Translations under genes and position numbers: made by a program
From: Candidatus Gordonibacter avicola
GTDB lineage: Bacteria; Actinomycetota; Coriobacteriia; Coriobacteriales; Eggerthellaceae
Length of the DNA: 37,603 bases
Direction: 5' to 3'
Assembly (NCBI GenBank): GCA_019113915.1
Contig: DXGM01000048.1
Span: 1-37,603 of the forward strand
In this document: in pieces, positions 1 to 8,201 of the stretch
Layout of the letters: each line of letters starts with the position of its first letter
How positions within the stretch are numbered: position 1 is the stretch's first letter
The notes under the pieces: model-generated
Database searches by the model: none
Seen by the model: the letters and a program-made list of their open reading frames with translations, nothing else
What the model was told of the DNA's origin: nothing

Positions 1-84
1 AGGATTAGCGAGATCGAGCGCTGCGCAAGAAACTTGCCAGACCTTGAGCAAAGGTATGGAGAATTACTTCGCTCCATGGCCTAA
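1..84 (+). CDS. C-terminal end of an unknown protein (5' truncated by the window)
   Basis: An open frame runs from the first base to a TAA at 82-84 and encodes 27 residues rich in Glu, Arg and Leu, ending LLRSMA. It looks helical and resembles the tail of a regulator or a DNA-associated protein, but no family can be recognised. Only the end of the gene is in view, so the frame rests on its openness and composition alone. Confidence 0.35.
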   Translation, partial: RISEIERCARNLPDLEQRYGELLRSMA

Positions 85-140
85 AACCTATCGAGAATAT
101 CTTGACAAAACATAGGAGATTCGCAGGCGCGAGAAGCGCC

Positions 141-211
141 GGAGTCGAAGGATCCCGGGTGGCGATAGCTGGGAGATTTCCTACTGACGCCGCACGGGAT
201 CCTTCGACTCC
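141..211. repeat. 17-bp perfect inverted repeat, REP-like
   Basis: GGAGTCGAAGGATCCCG at 141-157 is repeated exactly in inverse at 195-211, with a 37-base spacer. Further GCGCC/GGCGC blocks flank the arms. There is no U-tract on either side, so it is not a simple terminator. It resembles intergenic REP/cruciform elements. The function is unknown. Confidence 0.6.
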
Positions 212-294
212 GCGCCTTACGGCGCTCCGCTCAGGATGACAGAGAGTTGCGACAATCAGCCCGCGTCATGAAGCGAGGGAAGTTGGTCACCTCG

Positions 295-540
295 TGGCGT
301 AATAGCCAGCGCGAAGCGCGTCACCTTTTTGTGGGGCGATTCACGGATGACCCGTTCCACCGGAGGCGAAAACCCATCCGCGAACTGCGTTTTCGCGCTT
401 CGTGCGAAAGGGCGATTCGTGAATCGCCCGACTATTATTATCTTTTTAGTTATATATACAGGAAAGCGCCCGCATCATAATTGTAGGGAGGACTTTATCT
501 CTTGGCGTAATCGGGAGTGCGCAGTGCGTCACTTTTTTTG
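295..540. repeat. Two related copies of a TGGCGTAAT...GCGTCAC-T-tract repeat
   Basis: TGGCGTAAT is followed by a GC-rich stretch, GCGTCAC and a run of T at 295-331 and again at 503-540. An inverted relative lies at 36841-36880 near the other end of the window. The two short ORFs over this stretch have repeat-derived composition and no good ribosome site, so the gap from 85 to 590 is treated as non-coding. Confidence 0.45.
392..429 (+). repeat. Double-hairpin repeat, copy 1
   Basis: TTCGCGC-TTC-GTGCGAA (one G-U pair) is followed at once by the palindrome GGGCGATTCGTGAATCGCCC at 410-429. A second copy at 18846-18883 has the same order, loop and flanking bases, with differences that mostly keep the pairing. 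Confidence 0.55.
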
Positions 541-590
541 ACGCGGGCGGTGCGAGCGGTTGGTTGGGAACGGTGGTTGGCGGGTGGGCT

Positions 591-630
591 ACTATTTTCA
601 GATTCTCACTAGTAGCAATCTGCAAATAGT
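591..630. promoter_or_regulatory. 40-bp symmetric palindrome upstream of the PadR gene
   Basis: ACTATTTTCAGATT (591-604) and AATCTGCAAATAGT (617-630) are inverted copies matching at 13 of 14 bases. They are centred exactly on ACTAGT (608-613), so 16 of 20 half-site positions are symmetric. The site lies 104 bases before the PadR start. PadR-family proteins are dimeric winged-helix repressors that usually bind palindromes at their own promoters, so this is a probable autoregulatory operator. It is AT-rich with no U-tract, which argues against a terminator. Confidence 0.5.
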
Positions 631-734
631 TATGAGATGATAGTGTTTGCATATTTTACTGCAGGCCAGCGCCTGCGCGTGCCACCATCGGCTTGCGCAT
701 GGGCGACCGTGAAGAAGAGAAAGAGGAACCGCCC

Positions 735-1166
735 ATGTGGAGCAGCTGCCATCCCAAGTCCGACGCCGATCTGCAGGAGTGCGCTGAGCTGGGAAAATCG
801 CTCAACCGGCTGTCGCAACCCACCATCCTCACGCTGCTCGCCCGCTCCGAGGCGCCGCTGCACGGCTACGTCATTGTGCAGCAAGCGGCGCAGTCCCCCA
901 TGTTCGGCGGCAAGAAGCCCGACGCCACCGGCATCTACCGCGCCCTCAAGCGCATGGAGGAAGCCGAACTGGTGACCTCCGTATGGGACACCCCCGAGGA
1001 AGGCTCGGCGAAACGCCTGTTCACCCTCACCGACAAGGGTCGCAACTGCCTCCGCCGCTGGATCGACGCACTCGCGTGCTACGAGCTCACCTTGGAAGAA
1101 CTGCGCTCCGATGCCGCCGACGCCCTCGGCATCGAACTCCCCGAAACCCCCATGTGCTCGCACTAG
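735..1166 (+). CDS. PadR-family transcriptional regulator
   Basis: A 143-residue cytosolic DNA-binding protein. The N-terminal winged helix (about residues 17-100) carries the family pattern: PTILTLLARSEAPLHGYVI, then TGIYRALKRMEEAELV, and a wing ending RLFTLTDKGR. PadR proteins are mostly repressors of detoxification or catabolic genes released by small, often phenolic, ligands. I chose ATG 735 because AAGAGGAA at 721-728 is well spaced; an upstream TTG at 693 or ATG at 699 in the same frame would add a charged tail. A 40-bp palindrome at 591-630 is the likely operator. The gene converges on the transhydroxylase-like operon and may control it or itself. The C-terminal helical part is short, typical of compact PadR-s1 proteins. 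Confidence 0.85.
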   Translation: MWSSCHPKSDADLQECAELGKSLNRLSQPTILTLLARSEAPLHGYVIVQQAAQSPMFGGKKPDATGIYRALKRMEEAELVTSVWDTPEEGSAKRLFTLTDKGRNCLRRWIDALACYELTLEELRSDAADALGIELPETPMCSH

Positions 1167-1194
1167 CACACCACAACAGACATACATCAAACGG

Positions 1195-1250
1195 GATCCT
1201 GCACGCCATCAGCCGGAAATATTTTCCACAAAGCCGTGACGTGCAGGATC
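1195..1250. terminator. Inverted repeat between convergent genes
   Basis: GATCCTGCACG (1195-1205) pairs with CGTGCAGGATC (1240-1250). The 34-base loop contains a second small palindrome, GGAAATATTTTCC. It sits in the 125-base space between the convergent PadR and Fe-S subunit genes, where a bidirectional stop is expected. No clear U-tract follows on either strand, so factor-independent termination is uncertain. Confidence 0.4.
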
Positions 1251-1291
1251 TTCAACTTCTCACGTGCGCCTTGCGAGGGGCAACAAAACCA

Positions 1292-2092
1292 TCAGGCAAG
1301 CGCAAGGTCTCCCAAATTGACATCCCGCTCACTCGCATCCGCCTCAAATTCGAGCGTCTTTCCCTCAACTGCGATGCGCACCGTATAAACCGCAGCATCC
1401 ACCTGGTCAAACAGGAAATCACCGAAGTCGTCAGTTTCCCCGCTCGCCACCTCAACTCCCGCGGCGCTCACAAGCGCCACCTTCGCCCCAATCGCCACTT
1501 CGCGGGTCTTGAAGTCCACGAGGCAGCCGGCCACGAAGCGCTTCGGCACATTTTTATACCACGCATGCGAACCCAGACCAACCAGTGCCTCAAGCGGTTC
1601 TGCACCAGCGAGATCGAGTTCTTCCTCTTCGCCGAACGAGAGCGCACCAGTCGGGCAAGCATCCACACAACGCGGCTCGACCCAGCCATCGTCTAACAGG
1701 TGAGCACACCCCGTGCACTTTTGCGGAATATTCAGTTCATCATTCCAGTACACCGCACCCAGTGGGCAGGCGTCCATGATGGCGCGCTGACCCTTTGCCT
1801 TCGCAGGGTCAATCACTACCAGTCCGTCATCACGACGGTACACCGCGCCGTCCTGAGCAACAGCCAAACAGGGCGCGTCATCGCAGTGACCGCACAGAAG
1901 CGGCGTGTAGGTTACACGCACCACTGGCACACTGCCGCGCACCTGCTCGTCAACCTTGCACCAAAACTGCCCCGTCATGGGCTGATCGGCCGCATAGGGC
2001 ATCCACTCAGTACCGCAGTGTTCATCCTTGCAGGCAATCTGGCAATTGTGGCACCCGTTACACTTAGCAACATCTATCAAAAACGCCTTCAT
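1292..2092 (-). CDS. Fe-S beta subunit of a transhydroxylase-like Moco enzyme
   Basis: A 266-residue DmsB-type electron-transfer subunit with a C-terminal beta domain. The N-terminus has C11-x2-C14-x2-C17-x3-C21, followed by CGHCDDAPC, CPLG and CTGC...CVDACPTG, enough ligands for about three [4Fe-4S] clusters. From about residue 190 it changes to a transthyretin/carboxypeptidase-regulatory-like fold. The same arrangement and length (about 274 aa) are known for the beta subunit of Pelobacter pyrogallol-phloroglucinol transhydroxylase. The start is ATG 2092: the stop of the alpha gene lies two bases upstream and GGAGGAG within its last codons is the ribosome site, so translation is coupled. An earlier in-frame start inside the alpha gene is unlikely. 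No membrane anchor or signal is present. Confidence 0.88.
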   Translation of the reverse strand: MKAFLIDVAKCNGCHNCQIACKDEHCGTEWMPYAADQPMTGQFWCKVDEQVRGSVPVVRVTYTPLLCGHCDDAPCLAVAQDGAVYRRDDGLVVIDPAKAKGQRAIMDACPLGAVYWNDELNIPQKCTGCAHLLDDGWVEPRCVDACPTGALSFGEEEELDLAGAEPLEALVGLGSHAWYKNVPKRFVAGCLVDFKTREVAIGAKVALVSAAGVEVASGETDDFGDFLFDQVDAAVYTVRIAVEGKTLEFEADASERDVNLGDLALA

Positions 2093-2094
2093 GG

Positions 2095-4701
2095 CTACTC
2101 CTCCACAATCAGACTGTCCAGCACTCGACCGCACTCCGCATCGTAAGAACGCGCGAACGCCTCGGGATAGCGCTCAGCGAGCTCAAACACATCAACTTTC
2201 TTCACACCCACAAGGAAGCTGTTCGTCACCTCGCCCGCTGCGTTTTTCGAAGTAGTGGCCGAAGGGCAAATGAGGTTGTTTGCCCCGCCGCGATCGAGAC
2301 CGCCCATACCCACCACAATGCTATCGCAGCGCGCACCATGGTCCTGCGACACCGCTCCCGGCATAATGCGCTCGGACAGCACCACGCCGCCCAGCACCAT
2401 GCCGCGCTCGTTGTAGATACCAGCGATGTCGCCGTCCGCTAGGCCCAGCTTCTCGGCGTCAACGGGATTCACGTACAACGGCTCGTAGCCATACCCATCA
2501 GGGCCTACTACCTTACACGTGGCCAGTTCGCGGAACCAGGGCACGTCATCATGATTCGCGTGCACGCGCCAGCGCGGATGGTTCGTCACCAGCAAATACG
2601 GATACTCCTTCGCACGCTCGCTGGAGATGCGGTCGTCGTGACCGTCGCCCTTCTCAATCCAGTGAGCTACCGGGCCACGCACATGATCATCAGGGAACGT
2701 TTCCGCCAACGTTGTGGAATAGTATTCAATCTTGCCCGAAGGCGTGAGCAGCGGGTTGTTCTCCGGGTCCTCATAAAAGCCAATGAGACCCGCTGGCTTT
2801 GCATCCCAGTCTTCTTCCGTCGGGAACAGCATGAAGCGATTCTCAAGGAACTGGTCGAAATCAGCCGTGTCGCCGTCCTCCATGCCACACTCACGAAAGC
2901 CCTTCTCTATCCAGTCGATAACCTCATTACCGCAGGTATAGCGCTCATAGAGATTTTCGTAGATGCCACCCAGCCGTTCAAGGGCACGAGCCACCTCGCC
3001 CACCGCCTCGTAGTCGGTGCGCACGTCACCTACCGGGTCAACAGCCTGCCCCTCGTAAGCGATGGCATTCCACTGGCCGTTGCGCACATCCACATTGAAG
3101 TCTTCCAATTCGAGGGTGGTGGAAGTGGGCAGGATAATGTCGGCGAACAGGCAGTCGTTCTCCATCCAGGGGTGCTGCACGAGCACGAACTCAAGGTTCG
3201 GATGGCGCAGCGCATCCTGGAATTCATGGCCGCCGTTCCAGCAGGTGGACCAACAGGGGGAATCGGACCAGATCATGCGAATGCCTTTACCCGGCTCAGG
3301 CGCATACGTAAAGGGAATCAGTTGATCAGCACGGTCGATGCCGGCAATAACGTGCCCATGCCACTCGATAGATGGCTCGGTGATGGCTTTGTGGATCATG
3401 GTCTTGGGAATGAACGGTTCGCTCAGGTCCATAGTGGCACCGCGGTAGGCGCCCTCGGATGAGGGCAGCACACTGCATGATGGCAACGGGTTGAGCGTCT
3501 TCACGTCCATGAGCTGCCATTCAATCATCTGGAACTGATTCACGCCGGGCTGCCCTACCCCACGCATGCCAAGCAAATACACTTCCATGCGTGCCGGCTC
3601 ATGCGCGAACGCCGCTCGAATGTAGCCGCCTCCGTTGCAGTGTGCGATGGACACCTTATGCTTCGCCCAGTAGCGCGCGAGCGCCTTGATGCGGTAGTCC
3701 GGCACGCCGCAGCGTTCGGCCGCCCACTCAGGCGTCTTTGGCATGCCATCCTCGTGGCCCAGCACGTAGTACTCGAACCAGTCGAAGCCCACGGCGTGCG
3801 TATCCAGGTACTCCTTCTCGTAGGTGCCCTCGGTCATCCATACATAGGCGATGGCCAGCTGCAGCGCCACGTCGGTGTTCGGCAGCACGGGTATCCACTT
3901 GTCGGCATGCACAGCGGCAGCATAGTTACAGTCAGGTGCCACGAACACCGACAGCACGCCAATCTCATTGAACCAGTAGCACAGGCGGCTCGCCATCTGG
4001 CCACCCCAGCCCCACGGCGTGGTCTCGGGATCGGCGCCCCAATAGAACACGGCATCACCGTTCTCGGAAATGTCCTTGACGACGTTTGTTGTAATGGTCT
4101 GCATACCTACCGGATCCATACCCCAGGCGTGTTTCGCGCCCCAGTACCAACCCTCCCAGCTGTCGGGCTGGCGCGCCTGCTTGAGGAAACCACCCGTCAG
4201 GTTCAGCAGGTTCGTCTGGCAACCGTGAGCGGCGTGCACATTCTTCGTCTCACCGTGACCGTCAGATTGCGCCAGGATGGAGAAGGGTCCGGCTTCTTCT
4301 TGGATGCGCTTTATCTCGGCAGCGATGAGATCGCACGCCTCATCCCACGAAATACGCGCGTATTTCGACGTGCCGCGGTTTTGTGTGTTGCGCTCGCCGT
4401 TTGGGTCCCAGTCCACGCGCTTGAGCGGGTAAGGGATGCGGTTCGGCGAATAGGTGCGCGTCTTGTACGCCACCGACAGCGGCGGCGGGTAGCTTTTCAT
4501 GCCGGGCTCAAACACATGCCCGCGTGCTTCAATCTTCCACGCGTTCAGCTCCTCGGGCGTGTACAACTGGTCGTAGTGCAGCGGTCGGATACGCGCCACG
4601 CGCCCGTCCACCACGTCAACCTCGGTGATGTTCGAGCCCATGCCGAACCCACAGAACCCCAGACACTTGACGACCGACTTATCAACTGTTCTCTCTGACA
4701 T
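2095..4701 (-). CDS. Molybdopterin oxidoreductase, transhydroxylase-like alpha subunit
   Basis: An 868-residue DMSO-reductase-family catalytic subunit, presumably binding the bis-MGD molybdenum cofactor. It has no Tat signal, and its N-terminus (KCLGFCGFGMGSN) lacks the usual four-Cys cluster motif. Loss of the alpha-subunit Fe-S cluster is a hallmark of pyrogallol-phloroglucinol transhydroxylase (about 875 aa). In that enzyme Ser175 binds Mo, with Asp174 and His144 in the active site; here an Asp-Ser pair at 180-181 (QPDSWEGW) and His149 (SDGHGE) fall at matching places. I infer hydroxyl transfer or reductive dehydroxylation of a polyphenol; the exact substrate is not readable. It pairs with the beta subunit 2 bases downstream. 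The ribosome site is AGAGGAA before ATG 4701. Confidence 0.85.
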   Translation of the reverse strand: MSERTVDKSVVKCLGFCGFGMGSNITEVDVVDGRVARIRPLHYDQLYTPEELNAWKIEARGHVFEPGMKSYPPPLSVAYKTRTYSPNRIPYPLKRVDWDPNGERNTQNRGTSKYARISWDEACDLIAAEIKRIQEEAGPFSILAQSDGHGETKNVHAAHGCQTNLLNLTGGFLKQARQPDSWEGWYWGAKHAWGMDPVGMQTITTNVVKDISENGDAVFYWGADPETTPWGWGGQMASRLCYWFNEIGVLSVFVAPDCNYAAAVHADKWIPVLPNTDVALQLAIAYVWMTEGTYEKEYLDTHAVGFDWFEYYVLGHEDGMPKTPEWAAERCGVPDYRIKALARYWAKHKVSIAHCNGGGYIRAAFAHEPARMEVYLLGMRGVGQPGVNQFQMIEWQLMDVKTLNPLPSCSVLPSSEGAYRGATMDLSEPFIPKTMIHKAITEPSIEWHGHVIAGIDRADQLIPFTYAPEPGKGIRMIWSDSPCWSTCWNGGHEFQDALRHPNLEFVLVQHPWMENDCLFADIILPTSTTLELEDFNVDVRNGQWNAIAYEGQAVDPVGDVRTDYEAVGEVARALERLGGIYENLYERYTCGNEVIDWIEKGFRECGMEDGDTADFDQFLENRFMLFPTEEDWDAKPAGLIGFYEDPENNPLLTPSGKIEYYSTTLAETFPDDHVRGPVAHWIEKGDGHDDRISSERAKEYPYLLVTNHPRWRVHANHDDVPWFRELATCKVVGPDGYGYEPLYVNPVDAEKLGLADGDIAGIYNERGMVLGGVVLSERIMPGAVSQDHGARCDSIVVGMGGLDRGGANNLICPSATTSKNAAGEVTNSFLVGVKKVDVFELAERYPEAFARSYDAECGRVLDSLIVEE

Positions 4702-4728
4702 GCTTATTCCTCTTTCTTTATTTCAGCC

Positions 4729-4755
4729 GCAGATGCTCCCTCCCGAAGCGTCTGC
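4729..4755 (-). other. Intercistronic hairpin before the transhydroxylase-like alpha gene
   Basis: GCAGATGCT (4729-4737) and AGCGTCTGC (4747-4755) pair over 9 bp with one G-U pair, in the 70-base gap between the amidase and alpha genes. No U-tract follows on the coding strand. It could be an RNA-processing or stability stem. Confidence 0.4.
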
Positions 4756-4771
4756 GTAGCTTTCGCCAGCC

Positions 4772-6253
4772 CTATCCCAGGTCGCGTTCAGCCGTGATTC
4801 GGTAGAGATCAGCCCATGGCTGCAGGCGCTCGAATGCCGCACTTGCTGCCAGCACATCTTCGTCAGCCCAGCGACGTCCGATGATCTGCATGCCTACCGG
4901 GAATCCGTCCTTCGAAAGGCCAACGGGAATGGAAGCTGCCGGATGTCCGGTAAAGTTACAGAAGTAGGTAAGGCACCATCCGATGATCGGCTCGACGCGC
5001 TCTCCGGCAAGTTCGGCGGGACCCGCCGTACAACCGCCCGGAACGTTAGGCACAGGATGGCATGCCGTAACTGGCGAAATAATAAGATCGTAGGTCTGGA
5101 ACGCTGTCTGCAATGCATCGTAAATTTCAGTGCGCACGACATCATCGGCGTTGTAGTCGACGTAATTGCGCCGGTACGTATCATTGATCCAATACACAAA
5201 CTCGGACGGTAGATCGTCAGCATGGTCTTTCAGCAGATCAATGCCACTATTCTTGAGTGCTTCCACCGACTCCATGCCTGAAATAGAGATGAGACGACAC
5301 CACGCCTCGGCAAGTTCAAAATGCGAACGCGCGAGGCCAAATTCCACCGGCTCCACCTGAGCGCCAGCTTCCTCAAAACGCTGCGCCGCAGCAGCTACCA
5401 AAGCTTTAATCTCAGGGTCAACTGGAAAGATGCCGAAGTCCGGAGTGAACCCAACGCGCCAGCCCGAAAGCGGCTTCTCAAGCGCAGCGATAAAGTTGCG
5501 CTCACCCCAATCGATGCTCACCGGATCAAACGGGTCGAAACATGCCATGGCCTGGAGCGCATGAGCTGCATCCTTTACCGTGCGGCTGATAGACCCATCC
5601 CACGTGTAGGGATGCGTAAGCGAAAATGCGTTTGGCCTCACGGGCGCGGGAATAGTACCGACTGATGCCTTATAGCCGTAGCAGCCACACCATGCCGCAG
5701 GAATACGGATAGATCCGCCGCCGTCGGTGCCTTCCGCCACAAGGAGCATGCCGTCGCCTACCGCGGCTGCCGAACCGCCCGAAGAACCACCCGAGTTAAA
5801 GCCCACCTTGAACGGCGTGCTCGTGGCTCCGAACAGCTTGTTGTCGCAGGTGCCGCGGAAGGCGAACGACGGCGCATTAGTCTTACCCACCAGGATGGCC
5901 CCTTCGTCTACCATCGCCTTGGTGTAGCAGCCGTAACCGTCATCCTTCATGTGAGCAAGCGCCTTCACGCCCCCCGTGGTTCCCGGCCATCCGGGAACGC
6001 CAGGCAAAAAATCCTTCGCCGCAGTGGGCACTCCAAAGAACGCACCGTGAGCATCGCCATGCATGAGAGCCTTCTCTGCCTCGGCAGCCTTTTCGCGCGC
6101 CTCATCAAACGCCGTATAGGTGAAAGCGTTAAGCGAAGGATTACGCGCCTCAATGGACGCGACGCACTCTTCCATAACCTCAACCGGAGATACCTTTTTT
6201 GCCTTGATATCGGATGCGAGATCAACGCCACTTAAATACTCGTCTGCTATCAT
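4772..6253 (-). CDS. Amidase-signature family hydrolase
   Basis: A 493-residue soluble hydrolase with the complete Ser-cisSer-Lys triad of amidase-signature enzymes. Lys80 is in PTAAKDF, Ser157 in the GGSSGGS loop, and nucleophile Ser181 in GTDGGGSIRIPA. The 24-residue spacing matches GatA. It is not part of a gatCAB operon, and its pairing with a carrier, a ferredoxin and Moco subunits points to catabolic removal of an amide or related acyl group. The substrate cannot be told from sequence. The start at ATG 6253 has AAAGGA 7 bases upstream. It lies 70 bases before the transhydroxylase-like alpha gene and is probably cotranscribed with it. Confidence 0.9.
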   Translation of the reverse strand: MIADEYLSGVDLASDIKAKKVSPVEVMEECVASIEARNPSLNAFTYTAFDEAREKAAEAEKALMHGDAHGAFFGVPTAAKDFLPGVPGWPGTTGGVKALAHMKDDGYGCYTKAMVDEGAILVGKTNAPSFAFRGTCDNKLFGATSTPFKVGFNSGGSSGGSAAAVGDGMLLVAEGTDGGGSIRIPAAWCGCYGYKASVGTIPAPVRPNAFSLTHPYTWDGSISRTVKDAAHALQAMACFDPFDPVSIDWGERNFIAALEKPLSGWRVGFTPDFGIFPVDPEIKALVAAAAQRFEEAGAQVEPVEFGLARSHFELAEAWCRLISISGMESVEALKNSGIDLLKDHADDLPSEFVYWINDTYRRNYVDYNADDVVRTEIYDALQTAFQTYDLIISPVTACHPVPNVPGGCTAGPAELAGERVEPIIGWCLTYFCNFTGHPAASIPVGLSKDGFPVGMQIIGRRWADEDVLAASAAFERLQPWADLYRITAERDLG

Positions 6254-6279
6254 GCCAATTCCTTTCGTCTAGATTTGAT

Positions 6280-6313
6280 GGCCTCCTCTTCCAGGGGGTG
6301 GGAAAAGGAGGCC
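6280..6313 (-). other. 13-bp stem between the ferredoxin and amidase genes
   Basis: GGCCTCCTCTTCC (6280-6292) pairs with GGAAAAGGAGGCC (6301-6313) at 12 of 13 positions around an 8-base loop. On the coding strand it is followed by ATCAAATC, not a U-run. It may attenuate or protect the downstream amidase message rather than end the transcript. Confidence 0.45.
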
Positions 6314-6331
6314 ACCGCACGTTCAGGTGCG

Positions 6332-6571
6332 CTACACCAGGTACAGACCAATCGCGTTGGTGAGGCAAGCATTCACGCACCGGCCGCAGCCCACGCAGTT
6401 TTCGACATGCCTCACTTCCATAAACGGCGTGCCGTTAACCTTGACCACACCAATCACATCATGCTGCGGACACGCCTGCGCGCATTTCATGCAAGCCGTA
6501 CACAGCAGCGGGTCAATGCGCACGCGATGCTCATTCCGATAGAATCCCGCTGGAGGCCCATACGCTCCCAT
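6332..6571 (-). CDS. Small 2x[4Fe-4S] ferredoxin-like protein
   Basis: A 79-residue protein with CTACMKCAQACP and CVGCGRCVNACLTNA, the paired CxxCxxCxxxC[P] motifs of bacterial-type ferredoxins. It probably carries low-potential electrons to one of the neighbouring cytosolic Moco enzymes, which lack a membrane quinol-oxidising subunit. The gene begins 22 bases after the carrier gene. The Shine-Dalgarno sequence before ATG 6571 is poor, so the start is uncertain; a GTG about 17 codons in would keep both cluster motifs. The weak site suggests translation coupled to the carrier gene. Confidence 0.8.
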   Translation of the reverse strand: MGAYGPPAGFYRNEHRVRIDPLLCTACMKCAQACPQHDVIGVVKVNGTPFMEVRHVENCVGCGRCVNACLTNAIGLYLV

Positions 6572-6593
6572 AGCTTCGTTGTTGCCGGCGCGG

Positions 6594-8003
6594 TTACGCC
6601 AAACCCATCACGGCACACACGGCAGGAATAACCAACGACACCATTGCGACAGCAGCGATGCTGGGTACCCAACCAACCTTGAGTTCGTCAATCGGCGCAA
6701 AGTACTTTCGCTCGCTCGAATACGCGACATATACCACCAAGTCCAGCGGCAGTAAGAATGCTGCAGAGGAGAACACGGCGCACATGAAGATGGCGGCGGT
6801 GATATTGCCACCCACACTGGCAACCAATCCGCAGATGGGAATGGTAATAAGTCCAGCAACAGCTGCGCCAGCAGGGAGAATGTTATGGAATACGCAGGCG
6901 AATATGGCCACGAGCAGCATGACACCAATCACGGGGAGCGCGCTCATCGGTCCAAAGACAGCGTTGACTAGCCAGGTCATGGCACCAGTCGCTATCATGC
7001 CCGCCACAAAGCAACCAACGGCCCAGTTCAGCATCACCACTTGCCACGGGCTTTCGTCTACATACCGCTTGAAAGAAACGCATTTGAACGGAGGTAGGAA
7101 GAGCAGACCCAGAGCAACAAGGCCTACCACCACGGCGTCCAGAGCGGGAACCCACGAACCCGCAAGCCACAGAGCCAGCGTACCAACGATGATAAGCATG
7201 CCCCAAATCTCATCCTTGGTGAACCCAGGAAGAGAAGCGCGCTCTTCCCGAATACGCTCAAGCGCATCGTCGCTGATAGGCTCCGGTTTGAAAATCTTAA
7301 CGAGCGCAAACCAGGACACGGGAAGAATAACAATGTTCATGATGAAGCCAAGAATCATCCAGTTAGCAAAGGTAACGGTAACACCCAAAGACTGCTCGGC
7401 AAAGCCCATGGCCAGGATGTTCACCACGCTGCCAACAGGCGTGATCCAGCCGCCGATATAGGATGCGAACGCAATGCCCAGAACGAGAGCCTTAGCCAAA
7501 TTGGATTTGTCTCCCCACGGCGTGCCGTTCTCATCAAGGATCTTATAAGCGAAGGGAAGCATCATCAAGACCAGCACCAAGTCGTCAATGATCATAGAAA
7601 GAATTGCCGTAGCCACCATTAACCCAGCAAGTGCCTTCTTGGAATCATTCTTCGCCCACTTAAGAACAAAGGCGATGATACGAAGCGAAATGGTTGAATA
7701 CTGCACAAACAACGCCAACGCAAAGCAGGACAAACACAGAACCATAGCCACACTCACGCCTTGAGCCCAGGTCTCCCCTGGCGTTAGTATGCCCATGATA
7801 GGTACCGCCGCCGCGAACAGCCAAGCGGTAATAACGATGGGAATGGCCTCGGTAATCCACAAAACGATGCACGCAACAAGAATGCCGAGCATCATCTTAC
7901 CCTCAAACGCAAGACCCTCCGGATTGGGAATAAAAAACGCTGCTAACACAATGAGCACGGCTATTCCAACCATGCCTACCTTGAAAGAAGTTCGTTCCCT
8001 CAT
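6594..8003 (-). CDS. DASS/SLC13-family anion transporter
   Basis: A 469-residue integral membrane protein with about 11-12 hydrophobic segments spread over the whole length and a short basic N-terminus. Segments such as LGILVACIVLWITEAIPIVI and GGWITPVGSVVNIL resemble the conserved helices and the ion-binding loop of sodium-coupled dicarboxylate/sulfate carriers. Members import organic di- or monocarboxylates or inorganic anions. Here it is the probable entry route for the substrate of the amidase/Moco operon. The start at ATG 8003 follows AAAAAGGAGAGGG. The loop replacing the usual SNT signature is divergent, so the substrate class should not be assumed to be a C4 dicarboxylate. Confidence 0.85.
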   Translation of the reverse strand: MRERTSFKVGMVGIAVLIVLAAFFIPNPEGLAFEGKMMLGILVACIVLWITEAIPIVITAWLFAAAVPIMGILTPGETWAQGVSVAMVLCLSCFALALFVQYSTISLRIIAFVLKWAKNDSKKALAGLMVATAILSMIIDDLVLVLMMLPFAYKILDENGTPWGDKSNLAKALVLGIAFASYIGGWITPVGSVVNILAMGFAEQSLGVTVTFANWMILGFIMNIVILPVSWFALVKIFKPEPISDDALERIREERASLPGFTKDEIWGMLIIVGTLALWLAGSWVPALDAVVVGLVALGLLFLPPFKCVSFKRYVDESPWQVVMLNWAVGCFVAGMIATGAMTWLVNAVFGPMSALPVIGVMLLVAIFACVFHNILPAGAAVAGLITIPICGLVASVGGNITAAIFMCAVFSSAAFLLPLDLVVYVAYSSERKYFAPIDELKVGWVPSIAAVAMVSLVIPAVCAVMGLA

Positions 8004-8147
8004 TTTGCCCTCTCCTTTTTTCCTGGCCTGATCGACCCATCACAACCCTCCGATGGGCCGACCGGGCCACCGAAATTATCTGTCGGGTGACCTATCTCAC
8101 CAGTTCGCAATAAACGTAGGCAACCGCCTTGATAGGACATCCCCGGC

Positions 8148-8167
8148 GCCCGCGAGAAGCTGCGGGC
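8148..8167 (-). terminator. GC hairpin in the gap after the Moco gene
   Basis: GCCCGC (8148-8153) and GCGGGC (8162-8167) form a 6-bp stem in the 198-base gap between the Moco gene and the carrier gene. No U-tract is visible. Closer to the carrier gene, GGTGA-N6-TCACC (8086-8101) could be an operator half-site pair. No clear promoter for the carrier gene was found, so partial read-through from upstream is likely. Confidence 0.3.
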
Positions 8168-8201
8168 ACACCCCTCATGAGGTCGTACTGACAATCACGG
8201 C

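Noticed and set aside
247..541. Two overlapping short plus-strand frames
   Set aside because: They lie in repeat sequence, lack ribosome sites and translate to Arg-rich low-information peptides.
141..631. Possible CRISPR array
   Set aside because: The repeats are few, differently spaced and mostly inverted, with no regular spacer unit and no cas genes.
2551..4698. Two plus-strand frames of 303 and 365 codons opposite the transhydroxylase-like alpha gene
   Set aside because: They show no motif, whereas the minus strand has a complete enzyme with conserved active-site residues.
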